Shown: positions 55,571 through 64,000 of the stretch, piece by piece
Position numbering within the stretch: the stretch's first letter is position 1
Layout of the letters: every line of letters begins with the position of its first letter
Source of the DNA: Brassica napus
Taxonomy: Eukaryota; Streptophyta; Magnoliopsida; Brassicales; Brassicaceae
Length of the DNA: 64,000 nucleotides
NCBI RefSeq assembly: GCF_020379485.1
Contig: NC_063442.1
Coordinates: forward strand, 10,689,509 to 10,753,508
Direction of reading: 5' to 3'
Made by a program: the position numbers and the translations under genes
Notes under the pieces: model-generated
Database searches by the model: none
Told to the model about the DNA's origin: nothing
Seen by the model: only the letters and a program-made list of their open reading frames with translations

Positions 55571-56193
55571 TTATATTTTTGAATTTCAATTTAAAAAAAT
55601 AAATTTATAATTTTTTTTTTTAATTTTGGAAATATTCCGAGGAAGTGTATCCCTCGGGATATTCCGACGACATCTTCCTCGGAATATTCCGAGGACTTTC
55701 CGACGAACTTGTGGTCCTCGGAATTTCCTCGGAAATTCATTTCCTCGGAATTCCGTCGAAAATTTCCGAGGGATTTCCGAGGAAATATGAATTTCCGAGG
55801 AGTTATTTCCGAGGACCACAAGTTCGTCGGAATGTCGTCGGAATAGCGTTATTCCTTTTTTTTTTTTGGTTATTCTGATATAGCCATAACTCCCAAGACT
55901 GAAGCAGCCAGACATTATATGGTAAGGATGTTTGGTAATTGGTACTGACATCCAGGGAACACAAATGATCACAAGTGTCTGGGTGCAAAGTACTTGACGT
56001 GAATGTTGAAGAGAAAGATATGTTATCTCATAGACTATGAGTCATAGTTGAGCCTGTCATGTTAGCTTGGCAATGACGATACAAATCTGTGATGACCTCT
56101 GTTAACAACAACCAGTTAATCCACCAAGAACGGTTTCTAGATGGTCCAGTAGTATCTTTGGCTTGACAAGAACCAAAGTCTTGGGTCTGCTTC

Positions 56194-56445
56194 TTGAGAA
56201 ATTATCCGACAGCCCAAGAGCTTTCCGCATTATTACGCAGAAGTGGAATCAATCGATTGAGAGCGAACGAGACTATGAACTTCTGGGGCAAGAGCTTCGC
56301 CGCTGTGGAGACAGAGCATGAAGTGCCATCACAAACTTATCTACCGGAAACTTATCATGAAACGCAATCACGGGCTCAGAAGAGATTATTCAAAGAAGAT
56401 ACAGCTGTTTCAGTCTCTTCATCTGCCTACTGTATTTGGTATTAG
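56194..56445 (+). CDS. Unrecognised short ORF next to U3 (copy B, fuller form)
   Basis: 83 codons, same start as copy A, with the additional in-frame segment QKRLFKEDTAVSVSSS before AYCIWY. Hydrophilic, no membrane segment, no motif I recognise. Only a handful of changes separate the copies. It could be the terminal exon of a gene whose 5' part lies elsewhere, or a chance frame. No function is assigned. Confidence 0.35.
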   Translation: MRNYPTAQELSALLRRSGINRLRANETMNFWGKSFAAVETEHEVPSQTYLPETYHETQSRAQKRLFKEDTAVSVSSSAYCIWY

Positions 56446-56538
56446 TTTTTTTCTGAGGGGAGAAACGACCGCGTATTGGAAATAGGTCATTGTGGAGAGA
56501 AAAACGACGACGTATTTAGCGTGTAATGTTGTTATTAC

Positions 56539-56581
56539 ATCCCACATCGTTAAAAAACAGAGAAGTCAAGCTGTTTATAAA
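56539..56581 (+). promoter_or_regulatory. U3 snoRNA promoter: USE and TATA box (copy 3)
   Basis: USE atcccacatcg at 56539-56549 and TATA tttataaa at 56574-56581, identical spacing to copy 2. Confidence 0.88.
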
Positions 56582-56604
56582 GAGCAGAGTCGAAGGTGTT
56601 GGTC

Positions 56605-56820
56605 ACGACCTTACTTGAACAGGATCTGTTCTATAGGATCGTACCTCTGTATCCTTGATTTCTAAGGAGACAGGCCCTCAAACCTGGTTGATGAATCATG
56701 GCTGTGCGATCTGAGTGTGATTAACGGTCAGGATTCTCCTAGGAGGCTCTGCACTGTAGAGGATCGCTATCCAGTTAGATCTTGATCTCTCTGGAGTGGT
56801 CGCACGGTTGTCTGACAGGC
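56605..56820 (+). ncRNA. U3 snoRNA (copy 3)
   Basis: Same 5' domain, with one change in the conserved stretch (ctataggatcgtac where the other two copies have ctataggctcgtac). Then 'gatgaatcatggctgtgcga', the 'gagtgtgattaacgg' box and terminal 'gtctgacaggc'. About 216 nt, followed by a T-rich run (ttttctttttttgcc). Promoter boxes are intact, so it may be transcribed, but the change lies in the functional 5' region. Confidence 0.85.
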
Positions 56821-57035
56821 TTTTCTTTTTTTGCCTTTCGTTCAGTTAGTCGTATAGTCTTCTCCTCCAACTATTTTAAAACTTCTTGACCTACTAGCGT
56901 AATGTATATTGATAGTTTCGACGAATTTATGTGACTTACAGAACCTCTCTACGTTTCTAGTATATTTATTTGTGTTGGATGAGGCAATGAATGGTCTACT
57001 CCTTGCCCATGTTTTCTCTGGAACTAATGCGTAAT

Positions 57036-57297
57036 GCTACTTTGAGGATTGAGCTATTGCTCTAAAGCTGAAATGGGGCAGTTAAGGGGGTAGCTGGGAG
57101 ATGTTTCCTCAAGAATTAATAATGACGCTTTGCGGATTGAGCTAATAGCCAACTTTGGGACAGATGTCAGAAAAAAAAACATCTTTGTTATATAATCTCC
57201 TCTTACGAATCACAGATGCAGGAATGATTTAACTTGAAAATTATATAGCAAACAATAAAGGCCCTACAACGATGACACTAATTAGAAGATCCAAAAG
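57036..57297. other. Spacer before the F-box gene 3' end
   Basis: Short stretch with no recognised feature. The minus-strand F-box gene's 3' UTR probably lies here. Confidence 0.4.
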
Positions 57298-58395
57298 TCA
57301 TACTAAAAAAAAAAAACCAGTCTCGTGATCAACGATTTCGTATTCTGGAACAAACCAGAAACTCTTAAAGAATGGAACATCTAATGATGTTTGTGTATCT
57401 GTCGCAAGATCAAACACACCACAGTTAGTTGTTCTGTTACGACGATCACTACTTGGGAAAATATCTTCTTCATCACCACCGAAACAGATTGTATCACCCT
57501 TGATTCCCCAACCATTAATACCTTTGATTGGTGCTTTTATTGTGACTCCATGACCAAATATCAACATCTCACCTCCAATAGAATAGACTCTCTCCCAGTT
57601 ACCATTATCTAAATTCATCTTGTAGACGTTAAAAGAACGGTTCAATACCTCATTTACATACCTATTGTTTACTCCTTTGAAGGTCACAACGATCAAAAGC
57701 TCCCCTGAGCTCGTTATCACTACACTCTTAGGATGCGAATCATCAATGTGAAACGGATGGTTACGATACGGGTTTCCTTGGACGAGCAAATCTCCAGACA
57801 AATCAAGAATCTCGATGCACCTATCGAACGTGTACACATAAAGCTTGCCATCTTTATACGTCACGTACGCACATTCTATGCGTTCATGACACAACCACGT
57901 AACGTCTCCTTTCTTGCATGAGAACAAGCAGCCTTGTTTGGAACTGCAAGCTACAACATAATCCCTCGTTCTCTCGTTTATCCAAAGACAAGAAGAAGAG
58001 TTTTCGATGGCAAGACGCAGACACTCAGGAAGATTGATCCTCTCGCGAGTAAACACGTTCTGAAGATATAGATTCAGACCAGCACGTCCAACAAGGAGCC
58101 AGTTGCTGCAACTAGCCATAACATGGGTTTTAAGTAAGTCAAGTTCGGGATGTCCGATCTCGTAAATATTGTCTTCTCCTGGGTCGAACAACAACGTAGA
58201 GTCTTCGTCGAGTAAAATTCGCCATGGATACGCAGTTGGCACACAGGTGGTCGAAACGGAATACCAGTCTGAACAAACGGTTCTCGATCTGTAAAAGTCT
58301 TTAGAAATTATTAAGCGTCCGAAGATCGATCGTAAAAGATCGGGACATAACTTGGACCAATCAGAACGAGTTTCAGACATTGTTGTCCCTTCCAA
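57298..58395 (-). CDS. F-box protein with DUF295 domain
   Basis: A single-exon gene of 365 residues. The N-terminus has an F-box (WSKLCPDLLRSIFGRLIIS, then SRTVCSDWYSVS), which binds SKP1 in SCF ubiquitin ligases. The rest is a DUF295 beta-propeller-like region: WRILLDEDSTLLFDPGEDNI, VMASCSNWLLVGRAGLNLYL, a middle with CAYVTYKDGKLYVYTFDR, and C-terminal TICFGGDEEDIFPSSDRRNR followed by GVFDLATDTQTSL. Two methionines six codons apart are possible starts; the first is used. This family is large and fast-evolving in Brassicaceae, often clustered; Arabidopsis has F-box genes in the same interval. Targets are unknown. Confidence 0.88.
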   Translation of the reverse strand: MEGTTMSETRSDWSKLCPDLLRSIFGRLIISKDFYRSRTVCSDWYSVSTTCVPTAYPWRILLDEDSTLLFDPGEDNIYEIGHPELDLLKTHVMASCSNWLLVGRAGLNLYLQNVFTRERINLPECLRLAIENSSSCLWINERTRDYVVACSSKQGCLFSCKKGDVTWLCHERIECAYVTYKDGKLYVYTFDRCIEILDLSGDLLVQGNPYRNHPFHIDDSHPKSVVITSSGELLIVVTFKGVNNRYVNEVLNRSFNVYKMNLDNGNWERVYSIGGEMLIFGHGVTIKAPIKGINGWGIKGDTICFGGDEEDIFPSSDRRNRTTNCGVFDLATDTQTSLDVPFFKSFWFVPEYEIVDHETGFFFLV

Positions 58396-58499
58396 TCAAT
58401 CCGGTTTCTGGGACTATATAAGGGGTTTGGTTTTGAACACAAAAGAATTAGATATAGATACTCAATTTTTTTAAAATATCTACGTATCTATTGTTAACA

Positions 58500-58819
58500 T
58501 AAATTAAAGGGCAAATCTCCAAAATAGCACCTTTCTAAGTTTATATCACAAAAATAGCACTCACAAACTAAAATGACCAAAATAGCATTTTATCTTTTGA
58601 AAAATTTAAATTTTTTTATTTTTCAAAATTTGAAATCTTATCCCCAAAACCTCACTTCTCAACTCTAAACCCTAAAACCTAAACTCTAAACCCTAAACCC
58701 TAAATTTTAAACCCTAAACCCCACCCTTTGAGTGCTATTTTTATGACTTTTGGCCTTGAGTGCTAGTTTGGGAGCAAAAACTTGATTTAGTGCTATTTTA
58801 GTCTTTTTCTCTAAATTAA
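58500..58819. mobile_element. Small non-autonomous inverted-repeat element with telomere-like repeats
   Basis: The word taaattaa flanks both sides (58500-58507 and 58812-58819). The 304-bp insert begins agggcaaatctccaaaatag and ends gctattttagtctttttctc, whose reverse complement shares the aaaatagcac end; further 'aaaatagca' words lie inside. The middle has several ctaaaccctaaaccct units (about 58660-58730), an interstitial telomere-type repeat. Eight-base duplication and short imperfect inverted ends suggest a hAT-like MITE. AT-richness makes the duplication only fair evidence. Confidence 0.6.
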
Positions 58820-59074
58820 ATTGAGTATTTTTGATTAAAATACTCAATTTATTTTTAGTCAAAAAAAAACAAATTATTTATCTTAATTTATTTTACTTAA
58901 ATTAAAATTTCTATTGGTAAGTATTTTTTTAAAATATTATATAATTTAAAATTATTGCTGAATCAAAAGGAGATAATTTACTGAATTTCACTAAATTAAA
59001 TAGTAATAAATAGAAGGATTTATGTTTAAAAAAAAAAAAATAGAAGGAGTTGAGTTAAAAAGGAAAAGGAGATA

Positions 59075-61075
59075 ATGGTTAGTCTGTCGACGACAATGAG
59101 GCGGCTGGGAATCATCACCGTCACTAATTCCGCCGTCGTCACTCCGACGCTAATCTCTTCGACGGCGTCTTTCGCTAGAAACCTGACCTTACCCTCGCCC
59201 CTCCGCAATCACGGCCTTACCAATTCCATTCGTTTCCTCAAATCCCGAAGCCTCCTCTCCTCCTTGTCATGTTTCTCTTCTTCGGCAGCTTATCTTCCCG
59301 CACTCGACGAGTTCCCATCAACTAAAGGTGAGTACTTTGATTCATGGGCTTGTTCGAATCCGGATTTTGGGTTGATTTCGCTGAGAAATGTAGTAACTTT
59401 CGATGATTAGTAGGTTCTGTAGCAATGAGAGATGATAAGAAGAAGGTGATCTTGAAGGGTATGAGCTACGCTTCGCTCCAAGTACGTTTCTTCATCTAAT
59501 TTGTTTGAGTTCGAACAAAATTTACATGTTCTTTGAATTTGGAATTGAGTAAATTTCTACTTGTAGGAATGGGTTGAATCGCATGGGTTTCGACCCGGAC
59601 AAGCTATGATGCTGTGGAAGAGACTTTACAAGGATAACATATGGGCAGAAAATGTTGATCAGCTTGAAGGTTTTGTCGTCTACTGTTATGTCTCTGCTCA
59701 GATAGGGTTTTGTTGTTTCAGCAATGCTGATTCATTCCCATTCTTATAGGCCTGAACAAAGATTTCAAGAGAATGATTAGTGAGCATGCCGAGTTTGGGG
59801 CATTATCTTTCAAGGATGTTCGTTCGGCTTCAGATGGAACTAGGAAGGTGAATAAATGGTTGAAAACAAGTATTTCGAATTACTGATTGTTATATCTCAG
59901 TGAGCTTGTGGGGATTGATTCATAGCTCGCAGGATGTTGCAGATTCTGTTCACGTTGGATGATGGGCTTGTGATCGAGACAGTTGTTATACCTTGTGATC
60001 GTGGCAGGACAACTGTTTGTGTTTCGAGCCAAGTGGGTTGTGCCATGAATTGTCAGTTCTGCTACACCGGCAGGTAAATAGCCAGAACTGCTTACTCGGC
60101 TTTAGATCCTGGTGTAATGTTTCTAGCTTTTCTGCTTTTTCGCAGGATGGGTTTGAAAAGAAATCTCACTGCTGCTGAGATAGTTGAGCAGGCTGTTTAC
60201 GCAAGGCGGTTGCTTTCCCATGAAGTTGGGTCAATAACAAATGTTGTGTTTATGGTATGCATGAAACCACACACTTGTCTCGCAGTTAAGGTCTTCAGTT
60301 TCTTATGGTATGTGTGCTTTTTAGGGAATGGGAGAGCCATTTCACAATATTGACAATGTCATCAAAGCTGCAAACATAATGGTAGATGAGAATGGACTTC
60401 ACTTTAGTCCACGCAAGGTCACAGTCTCCACCAGTGGCCTTGTTCCTCAGCTAAAGCGTTTCCTTCGTGAATGTAATTGCGCTTTGGCAGTCAGTCTTAA
60501 TGCAACAACCGATGAGGTTTTTCTTCAACTTTTGTCATCATTGCCTGATCTATGATCTTACCTCATTGAAATTGAACCTTGCAGGTTAGAAACTGGATTA
60601 TGCCGATCAACAGGAAATACAAGTTATCTTTGCTCCTTGAGACGCTCAGAGAAGAACTCAGTTCAAGGCACAAGTACAAAGTGTTGTTCGAATACGTGAT
60701 GCTCGCTGGAGTGAATGACAGGTAACATCCTTGTTGAGCTTTAATTCTGAAACCATCATGAACTAGAAGCTCTCTAATTGTTGCAGCATGGAAGATGCAA
60801 AGAGGCTAGTGGAGCTTGTGCAGGGAATCCCATGCAAGATTAACCTTATTCAGTTCAACCCACATAGTGGTTCTCAGTTCATACAGACCGATGAAGACAA
60901 GATGATCAAGTTCCGTAATGTTCTGGCTGAAGGAGGCTGCACTGTTTTAATGCGGTTTAGCCGAGGCAACGATCAAATGGCAGCGTGCGGGCAGCTTGGC
61001 ATGCTTGGTGCTATTCAAGCACCAGTGATGAGGGTGCCTGAGCAGTTCCGCACCGCTCTAAAAGCATCTGTTTGA
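59075..61075 (+). CDS. RlmN-type radical SAM RNA methyltransferase, organelle-targeted
   Basis: The bacterial homologue RlmN puts a methyl group on C2 of an adenine in 23S rRNA and some tRNAs, using a 4Fe-4S cluster, SAM and a cysteine relay. Nine exons (59075-59327, 59414-59481, 59567-59669, 59750-59847, 59943-60073, 60146-60254, 60325-60516, 60585-60721, 60787-61075) give about 459 residues. The first 80 residues are rich in Ser, Arg and Leu and lack acidic residues, typical of a chloroplast or mitochondrial transit peptide. Then: [20 protein letters not shown] with the radical SAM CxxxCxx[43 protein letters not shown], and near the end [16 protein letters not shown] with the second catalytic cysteine. 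It corresponds to At1g60230 and is tail-to-tail with the next gene. Confidence 0.93.
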
Positions 61076-61285
61076 TCAGTCAGAAGATTAGAGCAAAAGA
61101 TGTACTCTCCATGGTGTGAAATAACATTGATTAGATTTCAACAAGTTTTCTTCAGAGGTTCTTTAACAATTTTAAATATCAATTTTAAATTTTTTTTTCT
61201 TCAGACGTTTTTAACAATATTAACTTCCAGAAAAGTAAGGAACTACAGTGATGAGATCGCCTATACAAACAAAATTAAAACTCTG

Positions 61286-64000
61286 TTAGAGCGGTGAGCT
61301 ATCTCTTGACTTGGATGCTCCATTGTCATCAGATGGGTCGTTGTGGCGATCAGTCTGGTCACTGACACAGAAAAGATTGATGAGTGTGTTTCGGATTTCG
61401 GTTCTCAGAGCAGAGGCTTCGTCAGGTTTGAACCACTTCTTGTCGAACTGAATGAATCGAAGCACACAAGTTAATACAAGGCTAAATGATTTGGTACTAG
61501 GAATAGAGCGTGAGACCACTCACCATTCCAAGGTCTTTCCTTTTCAGCCTTTGAGGAGCCTCTTCAATGAACCGCTTGATGAAGAAGAGAACAAACGGAC
61601 CACAGTCAAAATCATTCTTCTGTTGTGGAACCTGTTGCACAAAGAGAATACCTTAAAGATGTATTGATATGATCCTCTTGCTGTTTAATTAGTCAAATTT
61701 TCACAAGGAAAGATGGGACAATTAAAGGTAAAAGACCTGACCTTAATATCAGCTTCGTTAATCCTGCGCGGGAGGTTTCTCCATAGTTTCTCTGAGATAG
61801 GTAGATTTGATGAATAATCATCATCCTGATTCAAAAAGTTCCATTCATCTTTTAGAAACCTGCACAATGTTTGACATATATGCCTCTCCATTAACGTACT
61901 GAAACTACATATGCATAAAAACGACAAACATGTGAAAAGATAAAGCTCCTGGTGGGTTCCATACCTTTTTACATTCTCAACAATTGATCTTTTCGGATGA
62001 ACTCCTAATGAATCAAGGTGAAGTATGGTCAATCCGGATTCATCTTCCTTGTCAGGAATGCAAACTATTATAAGGCTCCAATGGACACTGAGACATGGTA
62101 TAAGAATCATGGTGAATACATAGATTAACTGAAATTTTATAAAAAACAGTCTAAAGATTTTGATTTTGTTTTCATCAAGTTGTAAAACTTACTCCTCATG
62201 TATTGGTATAAATATATATGCCTTACGGAATAAATCAATACCCTTCCACCACCGCCTGAGCTTCAGAAAAGAGGCAGCCTTGTCATTTCCCTATTTTATT
62301 GAAATGAAAAAGTCAATGATTTAAAAATGTAACAAGAGATTAAACTGTGGATCCTTCAAACAGAACACAGTGCACTAGACAACCATTGATCACCTTGTTT
62401 GTAACAGCGTCACTGAGCTTCTTGTAGAAATAGGTGTTAAAGAAGTGACAATAGTTAGATACCTGCTGCTCCTGCAAGAACCTACCCAAAGAAAAAGGGA
62501 CCGTGCAAACATTAACTTTTTTTGCATAAACTCGTTATACACTTATTATATGAAAAATGATTGCAAGTACAATACAAGTGACACCTGATGTAGAAATTCA
62601 TGACTGGAGAGTTTAGAAATTCTTGAGGTGCAAGGCATTCAAGATCTTTAAGACAAACTTGAACAAAGTGTGGATCATCACTGGATCACCAGATGAAGTC
62701 AAGAGAAGAATCATTATCGAGAGTGATGAAGTGAAGAGAAACATCATCGAGAGTTATGGTAAGTAAAGAATCAATCTTGAATTCATTAAAAAGAAAAAAG
62801 AATCAATCTTGAGAAAAAATTACCTTGATGGGTAGCATATATCTTCCTGTAAGCTGCATGGTTCATCAAATACTAGATTATGTTAAAGCTGAAACTGAAA
62901 CTTAATGAAGATAAACAGAGAAGGTTTACCCTTCAGGCAGTTCAACTGTTTGATCTGCCACCGTTGAAGGCTGAGGTTCTTCTTCGTCTATGTTAATCAC
63001 TGAATCATCTGCTTTCTACAGTTTTTTTTTTCAGAGAATGTTATCAGTAGGTTGGAAGCACAGACAAGTAGCAATGCTGGAGTATATTTCTTGAGGGCTA
63101 TAATTATTGCGCACAAAAATGCAATATATGATGCGAGCAGTAAGCAATAAATACCTTACGGCGCTTTGAACTCTGTGATGGATATTCTTCCCAAGACCAC
63201 TCCCTGCAAGAGAAAGAAGTTAAGAGGAATACACAACCATTGGAATCCAAGCATCAACACACACTAGTATCAAAAACCAGTTGGAAAAAGGAGAAAAGAA
63301 ACATACTTAGGAGTTTCATGTCCATTGGAGTCGTCATCATCATCATCAAGAAGGGAGTAAGTGCAAGACTCCTTGTACTTTTTCCTCCCATAAGATCCCT
63401 TGGATTTGTGATTCCCTGTCTGCTTTTCTTCCACTGCCTTTGACAAAATCCGCCATTCATTCTTCTGCCTTGTCACGATCTTTTTCTCAGCCTTGGGTTT
63501 CACACTTGCACACCCCAAATCTTCTAGTTCTTTACAAAACGCTTTCGTTGACTGAGTATTATCCGGCTGTTGAACACATATATCACAAAGTTGCATCATG
63601 AAGTAGCCATCAAAAACAGTGTAAATAGCATAATAGTGAAGAATCTCCATACTTTGGGTTTACTGAAAACAGCAGCAAATGTAGACCGTGAGACTTCTTT
63701 CGAGTCCGTATTCGTTTGTCTAGAGGCTTCTGTTGAAGCTGCATTCCCTCGCGTAAACACATCTGAACCTATGTGAAACCCAAACTGGGAGATCAATCCT
63801 CCAAAAACCATAAAGAATAAAACTTTGAGCTTCACTAGTGAGAAGGTAACAGTCCCAAGAAAGGGTCCTAATAGTTACTTGAGCTTAACCATCTCTAACA
63901 TTGTCTAAAGATGGAACAAGATACCTGAGGTACTCGCATGCATGAGCTTCGAACTTCTGTCCGCATCCTGCAAAAGTCAAAGACTCATATAACATAACCA
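61286..64000 (-). CDS. OTS1: SUMO-specific protease (OTS1/ULP1D-like), N-terminus beyond the window
   Basis: Removes SUMO from proteins and processes SUMO precursors; the Arabidopsis pair OTS1/OTS2 affects salt tolerance and growth signalling in the nucleus. The C48 peptidase domain occupies the left part, read leftward over short introns: DPHFVQVCLKDLECLAPQEF, NSPVMNFYIRFLQEQQ, the WSLIIVCIPDKED ... ILHLDSLG block with the catalytic Asp (the His sits at the preceding exon edge), and DFDCGPFVLFFIKRF with the catalytic Cys at about 61590-61610. The protein ends SKSRDSSPL, stop at 61286-61288. The right part, before the catalytic domain, is polar with acidic stretches (LLDDDDDDSN), RKKYKESCTYS and SQSSKRRK. 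Near 62680-62760 a stretch between exons is best read as intron. It corresponds to At1g60220. Confidence 0.88.

Larger units (their letters stand above)
52591..55850. mobile_element. Repeat block of 'cctcggaat' palindromes, probably one inverted-ended element
   Basis: The left end reads taattctgatggacattctg and the reverse complement of the right end reads tattccgacgacattccgac, with partial similarity extending about 40 bases, which suggests degenerate terminal inverted repeats. Both end zones and the interior are full of self-complementary words such as cctcggaatattccgagg. No transposase is visible. The start coincides with the break in the TIR fragment. Target duplications were not identified, so the element call is inference; the repeat content is plain. 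Confidence 0.55.
55850..57035. repeat. Duplicated segment, copy B (contains short ORF and U3 copy 3)
   Basis: Near-identical partner of 50428-51660, starting at 'attcctttttttttttttgg' and ending at 'ggaactaatgc'. It retains the 51-base stretch lost from copy A but lacks part of the sequence after U3. Offset between copies is about 5.4 kb. Confidence 0.9.

Overview
The window is nuclear DNA from a plant of the mustard family, most likely a Brassica. Genes are split by short GT-AG introns, the intergenic DNA is very AT-rich, and the gene order matches my memory of Arabidopsis thaliana chromosome 1 from about At1g60470 down to At1g60220. Left to right, the conserved backbone is: galactinol synthase (GolS4-like, 501-1826), a second galactinol synthase (GolS7-like, 13741-14966), pantothenate kinase (PANK1-like, 16589-18729), Arp2/3 subunit 3 (ARPC3, 35289-36044), a decayed nucleoredoxin (NRX1-like, about 36511-37000), a BURP-domain polygalacturonase-1-like protein (46342-48308), an F-box/DUF295 gene (57298-58395, minus), an organellar RlmN-type radical SAM RNA methyltransferase (59075-61075), and the C-terminal part of a SUMO protease (OTS1/ULP1D-like, 61286 to beyond the right edge, minus). 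Locus names rest on recalled synteny and protein motifs, not on a search.

Mobile DNA fills the gaps. 2653-6836 is a Mutator-like element with 9-bp target duplications, packed with self-complementary 'gacgactta...taagtcgtc' words and a 0.8-kb hairpin. 9360-11117 is a 5'-truncated LINE with 16-bp target duplications. 12031-12551 is the RNase H end of another LINE. 19020-34767 is a 15.7-kb Helitron, apparently autonomous in layout, with a Rep-helicase gene and two RPA70-like genes. One RPA exon is split by an 838-bp hAT-type element with an 8-bp duplication. 42582-43919 is a GC-rich retroposon with 12-bp duplications, about 44101-44229 is a tRNA-derived SINE, and 58508-58811 is a small inverted-repeat element carrying telomere-like repeats.

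From 37 to 42.5 kb lies a small rearranged cluster. It holds an intact B3-domain gene, the N-terminal third of a CDC5-type MYB gene sitting between B3-like leader and trailer sequence, a second B3 3' fragment, and a degenerate PPR gene.

From 49.4 to 57 kb are three U3 snoRNA genes, each with the plant USE and TATA boxes at Pol III spacing and a downstream T-run. Two of them lie inside a tandemly duplicated segment of about 1.2 kb, which also carries an unrecognised short ORF. A 3.2-kb repeat block of 'cctcggaat' palindromes with tandem arrays of about 480 bp and about 130 bp, plus a TIR-domain fragment of an NLR gene, separates those two copies.

The host genes do not form a pathway. They are independent housekeeping or stress genes held together by ancestral synteny, and the window mainly shows transposon invasion and local duplication of that block.
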